A stretch of 26,243 nucleotides of DNA, from contig URZY01000014.1 in assembly GCA_900552495.1 (NCBI GenBank), positions 1-26,243 on the forward strand. The letters are read 5' to 3'. How positions within the stretch are numbered: position 1 is the first letter of the stretch; every line of letters starts with the position of its first letter. The notes under the pieces were generated by a model. The model made no database searches. It was not told where the DNA came from and saw nothing but the letters and a program-made list of their open reading frames with translations. Source of the DNA: an uncultured Mycoplasmatota bacterium. GTDB lineage: Bacteria; Bacillota_I; Bacilli_A; RF39; UBA660. A program made the translations under genes and the position numbers. Shown one piece after another: positions 16,103-23,935 of the stretch.

Positions 16103-16774
16103 ATGGCAGGAAAGATTATTGTTATTGAAGGTACGGATTGTTCGGGAAAAGAGACACAGTCAAAGTTGTTGGAAAAGAGGTTGCGTGAGGCTGGAAAAAA
16201 ATGTGTTAAATTTGATTTCCCAATGTATGATACTCCGACTGGTAAAGTAGTTGGAGGGGCTTTTTTAGGAAAACCAGAGATTTCAGAGGGCTTTTTTCCA
16301 GAGGGGGCGGCTAATGTCGATCCATATGTTTCTTGTTTATATTATGCGGCCGATCGAAAATATAATATTGGAATGGTTTTAGAGTGTTTGGAGAAGGATT
16401 ATTATGTATTATTGGATCGCTATACTACTTCAAATTTGGCACATCAAGGGAGTAAAATTAAAGATAAGGATGAGAGATTTGATATGTACCAGTGGATTGA
16501 TAAATTGGAGTATTGGTTATTAAAACTACCAAAGCCGGACAAAACGATTTTTTTACATATGCCATATGAGAAGTCTTGCGAGTTAAAGAAAAATCGTGCG
16601 AATACTGATCAACTGGAAAATTCACCGGAGCATTTAAAGATGGCAGAAGATGCTTATATAGAACTTAGTGAATTATATAATTGGGATCGGGTTGAATGTG
16701 TTAAAGATGGTTCTATTAGAGCTATTGATGATATTAATGATGATATATTTAAAATAGTTAAAGAGATGTTTTGA
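16103..16774 (+). CDS. tmk: Thymidylate kinase-like P-loop kinase
   Basis: Converts dTMP to dTDP with ATP in the cytoplasm, if the family assignment holds. The P-loop is GTDCSGKET (residues 10-18): glycine and lysine are kept but Glu replaces the usual Ser/Thr after Lys, a feature of a divergent Tmk-like subgroup. The DRY motif (LLDRYTTSNLAHQGSK) and a LID-like stretch (KSCELKKNRANTDQ) are present. Length is 223 aa. It stands alone, not next to holB or recR as tmk often does, so a second, canonical Tmk may exist elsewhere. The GAGAGG site is 11 nt from the ATG, rather far. Confidence 0.8.
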   Translation: MAGKIIVIEGTDCSGKETQSKLLEKRLREAGKKCVKFDFPMYDTPTGKVVGGAFLGKPEISEGFFPEGAANVDPYVSCLYYAADRKYNIGMVLECLEKDYYVLLDRYTTSNLAHQGSKIKDKDERFDMYQWIDKLEYWLLKLPKPDKTIFLHMPYEKSCELKKNRANTDQLENSPEHLKMAEDAYIELSELYNWDRVECVKDGSIRAIDDINDDIFKIVKEMF

Positions 16775-16809
16775 AAAAAGCATTCCTATTTAGTTAGGAA
16801 TGCTTTTTT
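16774..16809. terminator. Bidirectional terminator between convergent tmk and ATPase genes
   Basis: AAAAAAGCATTCCT and AGGAATGCTTTTTT are perfect complements around a short AT-rich loop, with runs of A before and T after, so it can terminate both strands. It starts at the last base of the tmk TGA stop and ends within the stop codon of the opposite gene. Confidence 0.92.
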
Positions 16810-19369
16810 ATTTTATTGTCGGAATAACTAATTGTTGTGGAGGGGCCTCAAGCGTTGGAACAATTGGTGTTGGATCCTCGGCAATTCTTATTCCAGGATC
16901 ATTTAAAACTTCAGCACTGGTTGTCATTTCTTGTGTTTCTTCAGAGACGCTTGGTAGTAAAGAAACGGCTTGAACTCTTGGAATAGGAGCTTCAACTGGA
17001 TTTTCGTTAATAACAATAGGTGCAGTTAATGGTTGATTACTAGCAATGGCAGTCGGGTTAGAGTTTGTGGCAAAAGATGGAGCTTCAAATTCATTTTCTG
17101 ATGATTTTGTATCATAAATTGGTGAGTCTATTTGTTGAACTGTTGCGCTGTTGAATGGAGTAAGCATTACTTCTTTTATAATTGCTTGTGCATTCTCAGG
17201 ACTAGTTGTTGGAGTATCATCTTCATCTAATGTTCCAGAAGATATTTTGTATTCTTCTTGAATGGGTTTTGATGCTACCTCTTTTTCCTCTTCAGCAACT
17301 GGGAAAGTTGATGGCTTTTCTTCTGTAGGTTTTTCTGGTTCTTCAGATGGCATTACAATCTTATAACCAGCAGCCTCTTTTGGTTTTTCTGCTTCAAGTT
17401 CAATGGTTGGGACAAGTGGTGGAATAATCTGTGGAGCTTCAACTACTGATTGAGCAGGAACTGATTTTGCTTCTTCAGTTACAGTTTGTGGAGGAGGAGT
17501 CGGTGCTGTAGGTGGTACTGTGACTGAAGGTGCTATTTCCTTAGATTCTGCGATTGGCATTGGTTGTTGATTAGCTGTTTGAGAAGCATTTTCTGATTTG
17601 GCAACCGCAGTTTCTTCAAATTCACCAGCTCCGGTTGGAATAATTAATTTTCCGTCGGGGCCAATTGTTGCAGAGGGAACTTGACTATCATTAGGTTCTG
17701 ATTGTTTTTCTGTATTAGTTGGCTCTTCCTTTACTGGTGTAAGTTGCTCAAGTGTTACAGTTGGAATAGCATTGTCATCTTCGACTTTAGGTGCAGTGAC
17801 AGGAGGTGATTGTTCATCTGTCTTAGATAGTGAAGGAGTTAATTGTTCAACAGGAATTGCTGGCTGTGAAGTTGCTGTTGGTGGTGCGAGTGTTGGTACT
17901 GACACTGGGGCTGGACTTGGATTTTGCACTTGTTGAGGAGTTGTCGTCGACTCCTCTGGAGTGGCATTAATACCAGGAATACTTATAGCCTTAGTAAGTG
18001 GGGCGGTTGACTCTTTTGCACCTTCTTCTTCAAGTAAGTCATCACCGGTTGGTAAGTTAACAGGTTGTTCTTCTTCAGGATCTTTTTCGACTACTTCTGA
18101 GATTTCTTCAGCATAATTATCTTCATCTTCATTTTCAATTTCTATTGTACGATATACTTCTTCAAATGATGTTTGACCTTCTAGGACTTTTATTAATGCA
18201 TCTTGAAGCATTGTGATTGTTTTTCCGGTATAAATCATTTTTGCAAAGTCTTCTTTGGCTAGGCGATCATCGTTTAGGGCATTTCTAATGTGGTCGTCTA
18301 ATTCTAGAACTTCATGAACCGCAATACGTCCACGGTAACCTTTACGACAGTTTTCACAACCTTTTGGATTGGCATCCCAAATCATGGAAACATCTTGATG
18401 TAAGAACTTTTTGTAAACTTTTTTCTCATAAGGGGTTGTTTCACGTTGATAACGACAATCTGGACATAATTGTTTAGCAAGTCGCTGAGAAATTATTCCG
18501 GTTAAAGCAGTTGATAATAAGTAACGTTCAACGTCCATATCAAGTAGACGCTCAACAGTTGCTAAAGCATTGTTTGTATGAAGCGTTGACATAACTAAGT
18601 GTCCGGTAATAGAAGCACGAACAGCGATTTGAGCTGTTTCTGAATCACGAATTTCTCCGATAAGAATAACATTAGGGTCTTCACGAAGAATGGAACGTAA
18701 TGCAGCAGCAAATGTCATTCCTATTTCAGCGTTGACTTGAACTTGGTTTATTCCCTCAATGTTCATTTCAACCGGATCTTCAACGGTGATGACGTTTACT
18801 TCTGGTTTATTAAGACCTGATAACATGGAGTATGTTGTTGTTGATTTTCCAGAACCGGTAGCTCCTGTTACTAAGATAATTCCATTTGGAACACCCATCA
18901 TACGTTTAATTTTTTCTAAGTTTTTTGGATGAAAGCCTAAGGAATCAATTCCTTGAAGACTTCGTGTATAGTCTAAGATACGAATAACAATTTTTTCGCC
19001 TTGGTTAGTTGGTAGACAGGCAACACGCATGTCTAGATATTGACCACCAAATTCACCTTTAATTGCACCATCCTGCGGAAGTCTAGTTTCAGTAATATTC
19101 ATATTAGCCAAAAGTTTCAAACGAGTAGTTAAATTTTTCTCATAGGCTTTTGGAATAAATGTATAATCTTGACAGTCACCATCAATTCGAAACCGAACCA
19201 TCATTCCTTCATCACGTGGATCGAAATGAATATCTGAAGTTTTGTTTTTTGCTGCTGCAATAATTATATAATCTGCAACTTGAGTTATAGGCGTTTTAGT
19301 GAAATCAAAGGAAACCATAAAACTTTCGGCACCATTTGATACTCGCTTTACATCAAATTGGACCATCAT
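16808..19369 (-). CDS. Type IV pilus/type II secretion assembly ATPase with long disordered tail (GspE/PilB/ComGA family)
   Basis: A hexameric secretion ATPase that drives pilin polymerisation at the inner face of the membrane. Residues 21-130 form the N2 domain (SDIHFDPRDEGMMVRFRIDG); the MshEN-like N1 domain is absent, as in ComGA. The motor shows Walker A GATGSGKS (169-176), Asp box VITVEDPVE (193-201), Walker B ILIGEIRD (235-242), His box MSTLHTN (260-266) and a tetracysteine zinc site (C302, C305, C338, C341). The catalytic part ends near residue 410. The remaining roughly 440 residues are Pro/Thr/Glu/Val-rich and low-complexity, with recurrent (V/I)PT(L/V/I) and EQLTP motifs and no Cys or Trp; this tail is unusual for the family. 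Total 853 aa against about 350-570 normally. Start: AAGGGG lies 5 nt before the first of two adjacent ATGs. Confidence 0.9.
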   Translation of the reverse strand: MMVQFDVKRVSNGAESFMVSFDFTKTPITQVADYIIIAAAKNKTSDIHFDPRDEGMMVRFRIDGDCQDYTFIPKAYEKNLTTRLKLLANMNITETRLPQDGAIKGEFGGQYLDMRVACLPTNQGEKIVIRILDYTRSLQGIDSLGFHPKNLEKIKRMMGVPNGIILVTGATGSGKSTTTYSMLSGLNKPEVNVITVEDPVEMNIEGINQVQVNAEIGMTFAAALRSILREDPNVILIGEIRDSETAQIAVRASITGHLVMSTLHTNNALATVERLLDMDVERYLLSTALTGIISQRLAKQLCPDCRYQRETTPYEKKVYKKFLHQDVSMIWDANPKGCENCRKGYRGRIAVHEVLELDDHIRNALNDDRLAKEDFAKMIYTGKTITMLQDALIKVLEGQTSFEEVYRTIEIENEDEDNYAEEISEVVEKDPEEEQPVNLPTGDDLLEEEGAKESTAPLTKAISIPGINATPEESTTTPQQVQNPSPAPVSVPTLAPPTATSQPAIPVEQLTPSLSKTDEQSPPVTAPKVEDDNAIPTVTLEQLTPVKEEPTNTEKQSEPNDSQVPSATIGPDGKLIIPTGAGEFEETAVAKSENASQTANQQPMPIAESKEIAPSVTVPPTAPTPPPQTVTEEAKSVPAQSVVEAPQIIPPLVPTIELEAEKPKEAAGYKIVMPSEEPEKPTEEKPSTFPVAEEEKEVASKPIQEEYKISSGTLDEDDTPTTSPENAQAIIKEVMLTPFNSATVQQIDSPIYDTKSSENEFEAPSFATNSNPTAIASNQPLTAPIVINENPVEAPIPRVQAVSLLPSVSEETQEMTTSAEVLNDPGIRIAEDPTPIVPTLEAPPQQLVIPTIK

Positions 19370-19412
19370 TTCAACCCCTTTTGTCTACTTTACTATGGTA
19401 ATTTACTATAAT

Positions 19413-19426
19413 TTATTATATAATAA
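19413..19426. promoter_or_regulatory. Palindromic AT-rich core shared by two divergent promoters
   Basis: TTATTATATAATAA is a perfect 14-bp palindrome that supplies TATAAT on both strands (19415-19420 minus, 19419-19424 plus). The pseudopilin and ATPase transcripts would start from opposite sides of one site. The plus-strand -35 region is poor (TGGTAA at 17 nt). Confidence 0.5.
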
Positions 19427-19443
19427 TTTTGTGATAATAGCAA
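19415..19443 (-). promoter_or_regulatory. Promoter of the ATPase gene
   Basis: On the minus strand TTGCTA (19438-19443) and TATAAT (19415-19420) are exactly 17 nt apart, placing the transcript start near 19408 and giving a leader of about 40 nt. The -35 box overlaps the ribosome site of the divergent pseudopilin gene. Confidence 0.65.
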
Positions 19444-19452
19444 GGAGGATTT

Positions 19453-20037
19453 ATGAAAAAGAGGAAATTAAACAATGGGGGATTTGTTCTTGTTGAGACG
19501 TTGGTTGTGTCGGTGTTTGTAATGTCTATTTTTTCTATATTATATAATAATTTCTTTCCATTGATTGGTGAGTATGAGAAACGAGAGGTTTATGATGAAG
19601 TTGATGCAAAATATGCTACATATTGGATAAAAAGAATGATTCAAGACCCCGATGTGAAGTTTTCGACAGCTAATATAAATGCGCTTAGTACTTCGAATGC
19701 GTCAGCTCCAGGCTATTTTAAATTTAGTTGTGATTATTTAAATTCTAGTGCTGTAAAGAAGAAAACCTGTGAGAGAATTGTTAAGGCTTCACAAGTGAGA
19801 ATGACAGGTGGGCAGCCTCATATATATATAACGACTTATAATTTGAAGGATTTTAAGGATAAAATAGAAACAAACTCTAATGATATGTCAGGTGGAATGC
19901 ATCGTTATGTTGCTAATTTACCAGAGTATACATTGGGCTCAATGAATGGTGCTTATTATCGTGTTATAGTTGAGTTTCATCGAACTAGAGATGACAATAA
20001 TTATTTAGCATATGCAACTTTCGAGGTGAAAAAATAA
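19453..20037 (+). CDS. Pseudopilin / type IV pilin-like protein
   Basis: A class III signal peptide: a basic leader MKKRKLNNGG, then the prepilin peptidase site G10|F11 with FVLVE, giving Glu at +5 of the mature chain, and a hydrophobic helix at about 11-32. The C-terminal domain of roughly 160 aa includes two cysteines (about residues 84 and 101, CDYL... and TCER) that could form a disulfide outside the cell. Such proteins are minor pilins or pseudopilins of a pilus, competence or secretion machine. AAGGAGG sits 5 nt before the ATG. It overlaps the next pilin gene by one base and is divergent from the assembly ATPase. Subfamily (ComG-type or GspI/J/K-like) cannot be assigned. Confidence 0.85.
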   Translation: MKKRKLNNGGFVLVETLVVSVFVMSIFSILYNNFFPLIGEYEKREVYDEVDAKYATYWIKRMIQDPDVKFSTANINALSTSNASAPGYFKFSCDYLNSSAVKKKTCERIVKASQVRMTGGQPHIYITTYNLKDFKDKIETNSNDMSGGMHRYVANLPEYTLGSMNGAYYRVIVEFHRTRDDNNYLAYATFEVKK

Positions 20038-20648
20038 TGAAAAAATTGAATAATAAAGGAATGACGGCAGTTGAAATATTAATTTGTTTTATTTTAGTAG
20101 TAGTTATTACAGTATCAATGTATACTACGGTTTCTTCTTATAAAAATAAACAACAGATAGAGGCCTTTAAAGAGCAAATTTATACTTATAAAAATCTATT
20201 GGCAAAAGATATTAATGATGATTTGATTAAAGTTGGGTTAATTGATGCAAAGATTGTAGAGAGTATTAATGATGTTTCAGGAGTATCATATACGGTTGAT
20301 ATGTATTTAAGAGACGGCAGTGTTAAAACACTTAAGGTTCAAAGCAAGAAAGCATATGATTATTTATATGATCCAACGGATCCTAGTATTACTGCGGAAC
20401 TTCCACCAGAGAAGGATCAAGATGATTACTTTATGATTAGTTATGGCAATAGGGGGAGTGAGACCAATTTCCCTATTCCTGATTTAGGAGAAAGTACCAA
20501 TCCTAATGGAAAGGTGATAAAGGATCTACGTATAAATAATGTGTCTATGGAGGTTTTAGACGGGGTGTTAGTTATTTATATTGGTTTTTATCATCCAGAT
20601 CTTGGAACAAGATATGCCATTGATATAGTTTGTCCGATAAACTATTAA
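20037..20648 (+). CDS. Second pseudopilin / type IV pilin-like protein
   Basis: Short leader MKKLNNKG, predicted cleavage G8|M9 before MTAVE with the conserved Glu at +5, then a hydrophobic helix (about 9-31). The 175-residue mature protein has one clear acidic, helical linker and a beta-rich C-terminus; an Asp/Pro-rich loop (about 112-130) precedes a section with repeated strands. Its ATG begins at the last base of the stop codon of the first pilin, so the pair is translationally coupled and their products probably act in one complex. Its own stop codon TAA overlaps the stop of ylbJ on the other strand. No prepilin peptidase or GspF/PilC gene is in the window. Confidence 0.85.
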   Translation: MKKLNNKGMTAVEILICFILVVVITVSMYTTVSSYKNKQQIEAFKEQIYTYKNLLAKDINDDLIKVGLIDAKIVESINDVSGVSYTVDMYLRDGSVKTLKVQSKKAYDYLYDPTDPSITAELPPEKDQDDYFMISYGNRGSETNFPIPDLGESTNPNGKVIKDLRINNVSMEVLDGVLVIYIGFYHPDLGTRYAIDIVCPINY

Positions 20649-21532
20649 GTTTTTAAAAGAAGTGTTAGAATTATAATAGCGATAATGGTAGAAACTATTC
20701 TTCCTATTAAAAATGGTTTATATGGGAGATGGGCATCCGTAAGGATGCTTTTTATTTGAATATGAATACTTATACTGCCAAAGGAAATAAATAAAAGAAT
20801 TAAATAAGTTGAAAGAATGTTATTTGATAGAATAGGTGTAGTGAAAATCCCTTTGGTTAAGTCAAAAAGACCGTTAACAATGACAAAGAAAATGGGCTTT
20901 AGGGAAATGGTTTTAGTAATTAATAAGCAAACTAAATAGAAAAATAAAGAAGTACCATAGATTAGTATCTGGGTTTTTAAGGAAGAAGTTATTGCAAGGG
21001 TTAAGGCTTTGGAGAATGGTAATTCTTTATTTTGAGGATGGTTACTATTTTCATTTTTGGTTTTAAAAATTAGAGCTGTGATGATATTTGAGATGATTAT
21101 GGAAAGAAGTAAGAAATAACTGAACTTTGGGTTATCTAAAATTACTGAAACTGGACCTAGAATAAATAGTAGATTTGGAAAATGTGTAAATGTTAGAAGT
21201 GAAGTTGCGGATTCTTTGGAGAGATATTTTTTACTATAGAGATCAGCTATATGCTTAGGGCCACTGGGAAAACCACAAAAAAGACTCATAGTGATAATAT
21301 AGAAAGAGGCGGAATTCTTTTTGGTAAGGTGAGAAATTGTTTCGATTAGACCGAAGTTTATTAGAAGTGATGAAAGCGTTAAAAGAAGAAAACTAGTAGG
21401 GAAGAGTTTGGTTAAAAAGAGGTCGGTGTAATCAAGGATACTAGAAGTTATAAGGGAAGAATTTATGATGCAAAGTGTCAAGATTGTGATTAAAAAGAAA
21501 AGAATCAAATTTGTTGAGTAAGTTTTTTTCAT
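20645..21532 (-). CDS. ylbJ: YlbJ-like membrane transporter (SpoVV family)
   Basis: A polytopic inner-membrane protein of 295 aa with about eight hydrophobic segments and a nucleoside-transporter-gate pattern: GFPSGPKHIADLYSKKYLSKESATSLLTFTHFPNLLFILGP and a C-terminal SFGSISIHIQIKSIL. Bacillus YlbJ (SpoVV) moves dipicolinic acid into the forespore, and the ylbJ-ylbL pairing seen here matches the Bacillus order (with ylbK missing). That role is known from Bacillus; whether this organism sporulates is not shown by the window. Start ATG at 21530-21532 with GGAG 4 nt upstream on the minus strand. The 3' end runs convergently into the pseudopilin gene, sharing the TTAA bases of both stop codons. 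Confidence 0.85.
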   Translation of the reverse strand: MKKTYSTNLILFFLITILTLCIINSSLITSSILDYTDLFLTKLFPTSFLLLTLSSLLINFGLIETISHLTKKNSASFYIITMSLFCGFPSGPKHIADLYSKKYLSKESATSLLTFTHFPNLLFILGPVSVILDNPKFSYFLLLSIIISNIITALIFKTKNENSNHPQNKELPFSKALTLAITSSLKTQILIYGTSLFFYLVCLLITKTISLKPIFFVIVNGLFDLTKGIFTTPILSNNILSTYLILLFISFGSISIHIQIKSILTDAHLPYKPFLIGRIVSTIIAIIILTLLLKT

Positions 21533-21550
21533 AATTCTCCATTTCTTTGT

Positions 21551-21556
21551 TATAAT
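21551..21556 (+). promoter_or_regulatory. -10 element for ylbL in the divergent ylbJ/ylbL gap
   Basis: TATAAT lies 19 nt upstream of the ylbL ATG in a 42-nt gap. The corresponding -35 would fall inside the first codons of ylbJ; the bases there are not a good match. Confidence 0.5.
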
Positions 21557-21574
21557 TAATCAGAGGGTGATTAA

Positions 21575-22612
21575 ATGTTAAAAGGAATTAAAAAGTTTTT
21601 CCGGACAATTTGGGATTTTGTGATAGAAGAGTATAAGTTTATACTTTTTTTAGCTGTTTTTTATATAGTATGCACTTGGCCGGTTAATTATTATATTATA
21701 GTTGGTGGTGGAATAAGTGATGTTTCAGAGAGGGTGGCCGTTGAAGACGGCTATGATAGTGAGGGGAGTTTTAATTTATCTTATGTTTCTGAACTTAAAG
21801 GAACAACTTTATCTTACTTATTGAGTTATGTGATTCCAACTTGGGAAAAAGAGAGTATGGATGATTATAAATATTCAGAGTCAGAAGATTATTATGATAT
21901 TTTATTTCGAGGAGACATTGATTTAAAAACTACTAATAATAATGCGGTAAAGGTTGCTTTTGATTTAGCAGGAAAAGAGTATAAAGAAGTGTCATCAAAA
22001 ATTTATGTAATTGCGGTGTTTGATGAATATAAAACGAATTTTTTGATTCAAGATGAACTATTAAGTATTGATGGCAAAGCTTTTACGACTACAGAGGAGT
22101 ATTCTCAATATGTTCAACAATTTGAAGCCGGAGATATTTTGGATGTTTTAGTATTAAGAGATGGTAAGAAGAAGACTATAAAATGTAAATTATATGATGA
22201 TGATGGACGAAAGATTTTTGGGGTGGCCTTGCAGGTTGCTAAAGAATATGAGACAAAGCCCAAGGTGAATATTTCATTTAAGAGCAGTGAGTCTGGACCT
22301 TCTGGGGGACTTATGACGACATTAGAGATATATAATAGGCTAGTAGAAGATGATATTACTAGAGGTTTATCTATTGCTGGAACTGGTTCAGTTGATGGTG
22401 ATGGTAATGTTGGAATTATAGGGGGAGTTCGGTATAAAGTGATAGGGGCAGCATCTGGAGGAGCTAAAATATTTTTTGTTCCAGAAGGAGAAAATTATAA
22501 AGAGGCTATAAAAGTAAAAAAAGAAAAAAAGTTAGATATTAAAATTGTTGAAGTTAGTACAGTTAAGGAAGCAATTGAGTATTTGGAAAATTTAAAAGCT
22601 GATAATGACTAG
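21575..22612 (+). CDS. ylbL: PDZ and Lon-type (S16) protease, YlbL-like
   Basis: A membrane-anchored serine protease: membrane anchor at about 20-42, then a PDZ-like domain (about 135-215) and a C-terminal Lon protease domain without an ATPase. The Ser-Lys dyad is intact: Ser243 in GPSGG and Lys288 in GGVRYKVIGAASGG, 45 residues apart as in Lon (Ser679/Lys722 in E. coli, 43 apart). The active site faces outside the cell if the single anchor is type II. In Bacillus, YlbL acts in cleaving an SOS cell-division inhibitor; that is known from Bacillus, and a similar role is an inference here. RBS CAGAGGGTG, 6 nt spacing. The stop lies in a terminator. Confidence 0.93.
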   Translation: MLKGIKKFFRTIWDFVIEEYKFILFLAVFYIVCTWPVNYYIIVGGGISDVSERVAVEDGYDSEGSFNLSYVSELKGTTLSYLLSYVIPTWEKESMDDYKYSESEDYYDILFRGDIDLKTTNNNAVKVAFDLAGKEYKEVSSKIYVIAVFDEYKTNFLIQDELLSIDGKAFTTTEEYSQYVQQFEAGDILDVLVLRDGKKKTIKCKLYDDDGRKIFGVALQVAKEYETKPKVNISFKSSESGPSGGLMTTLEIYNRLVEDDITRGLSIAGTGSVDGDGNVGIIGGVRYKVIGAASGGAKIFFVPEGENYKEAIKVKKEKKLDIKIVEVSTVKEAIEYLENLKADND

Positions 22613-22627
22613 TTATTGGCTTTTTTT
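22597..22627 (+). terminator. Terminator overlapping the ylbL stop codon
   Basis: AGCTGATAA and TTATTGGCT pair over 9 bp with two G-T wobbles; the 7-nt loop contains the TAG stop, and seven T follow. Confidence 0.85.
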
Positions 22628-22661
22628 GGGGAATATGATATATTTAGTATGGTGAAGTTAG

Positions 22662-23213
22662 ATGAAAATAGGAATAGATATAGATGATACAATTTGCAGA
22701 ACTACGGAAATTGTTAATGAGAAGATGGAAGAGTATGCAAAGAAGAATAATATCCTGGTTTTAGATATAATTAACTATGATTCGATTAAAGCAAAATTTT
22801 TTGAAGAATATATGCCAATTATTTATAGTGAGGCAGTTGTTAAACGGGATGTGTGTGATGTCATTAGGAGATTACGAAGTAAGGGTAATCAGATATATAT
22901 AATTACTGGTCGCAGTATTAGTAAGACACCAAGTATTGGAAATGCTGCAAATATTACTGAAGAATGGCTCCGAAAAAATGGTATTGAGGTAGATGGAATA
23001 TTTTCATCGGCCTATGGTGAAAGCAAAGCAGATGTTTGTAAGAGAGAACATATTGACTTGATGGTTGATGATGATCCTTACAACTATAAGATGATTACTG
23101 GCAATGGAGGTCATTGTTTATTGTTTGACGATCGAGAAAAGTATGATTTGAGAAAAGATTATGCAACGAGTTGGTTAGAAGTTGAAGAATATATTAACAA
23201 GTTTAGAGGTTAA
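22662..23213 (+). CDS. HAD-family 5'(3')-deoxyribonucleotidase-like phosphatase
   Basis: A 183-aa HAD phosphatase of the deoxyribonucleotidase (NT5C) type, possibly removing phosphate from deoxynucleoside monophosphates. Motif I is DIDDT with the nucleophile Asp6 and Asp8; motif II Thr is in IITGR (about 81-85); motif III/IV is VDDDPYN (about 138-144) with a preceding lysine in ESKADVCKREH. The cap is short. No membrane segment. It is preceded by a modest GGTGAAGTTAG site and starts 49 nt after the ylbL stop, past a terminator, so it may have its own weak promoter. The next gene begins 1 nt after its stop codon. Substrate is inferred from family only. Confidence 0.85.
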   Translation: MKIGIDIDDTICRTTEIVNEKMEEYAKKNNILVLDIINYDSIKAKFFEEYMPIIYSEAVVKRDVCDVIRRLRSKGNQIYIITGRSISKTPSIGNAANITEEWLRKNGIEVDGIFSSAYGESKADVCKREHIDLMVDDDPYNYKMITGNGGHCLLFDDREKYDLRKDYATSWLEVEEYINKFRG

Positions 23214-23214
23214 G

Positions 23215-23934
23215 ATGAGAAAACTAAGAAGTAAAAAAGAACGAAAAAGAAGGAAACGAATAATTGTTACTACACTTTTAATATTAGGCTTATTATTTTC
23301 TAGTTTGATTATTTATAAGTGTTATATTTATTTTGATGAGCAGGGAAAGATTGAAAATACAGAGTTGAGTATTTCAAAAAAAGTAACGGTAGAAGCGATT
23401 GGAAATAGTTGTAATGTTAGTGATGGCTATATTAAGTTGTATATACCAAGTGAATTTAAGAAAAATAATAGTATTAATGTCAGTTGGTATGATTTAAATT
23501 ATACTGGTATAGATAAAAGGGATGCAGCGATATCTTTTTTAGAAGTTGATGATTTTAAAAAGAATATTGGTTCTATTAACGATAAAAAGACGGATTTTAA
23601 AATATTGGAGAGAAATAATATTAAAACTGGCTATGACTTGATAAAGTATTATTATGATAATCAAGAAAAGAAAGTAACAATTTTAACTAGTCAAGACAAA
23701 ATTAAACTTAATAGAATGGCAATAAAGTATATTGGTTCTTTAGCGACTAGTTTAGATATTACATTGTTGGACGGGGATATTAAAGGTGTCCTATTCGAGA
23801 GTGAAAAAATGTATCATGTCGTTGTATATTTTTCTGATTATACTTATGTGGTTGATTTTCATAATGAGATGATTGATTATTTTGATTATGATATGGTTTT
23901 AAAATATATAAGGATGATTGAATTTAATGAATAA
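23215..23934 (+). CDS. Single-pass membrane protein with very basic cytoplasmic tail, unknown function
   Basis: The open frame reaches upstream to 23182, but ATG at 23215 directly follows the previous stop by one base and has AGAGG 5 nt upstream, so I start there (239 aa). The first 15 residues contain 11 Arg/Lys (MRKLRSKKERKRRKR), then one membrane segment at about 16-42 with a lone Cys. The outside part (about 195 aa) is mixed and polar, with two Asn/Asp/Lys-rich parts. The basic tail could bind DNA, RNA or acidic lipid. The protein is not recognised. It is very probably cotranscribed with the HAD phosphatase gene. Confidence 0.75.
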   Translation: MRKLRSKKERKRRKRIIVTTLLILGLLFSSLIIYKCYIYFDEQGKIENTELSISKKVTVEAIGNSCNVSDGYIKLYIPSEFKKNNSINVSWYDLNYTGIDKRDAAISFLEVDDFKKNIGSINDKKTDFKILERNNIKTGYDLIKYYYDNQEKKVTILTSQDKIKLNRMAIKYIGSLATSLDITLLDGDIKGVLFESEKMYHVVVYFSDYTYVVDFHNEMIDYFDYDMVLKYIRMIEFNE

Positions 23935-23935
23935 G

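Noticed and set aside
19299..19496. Plus-strand 65-codon frame crossing the ATPase start and the pilin start
   Set aside because: It overlaps both genes and the divergent promoter region and has no good ribosome site.
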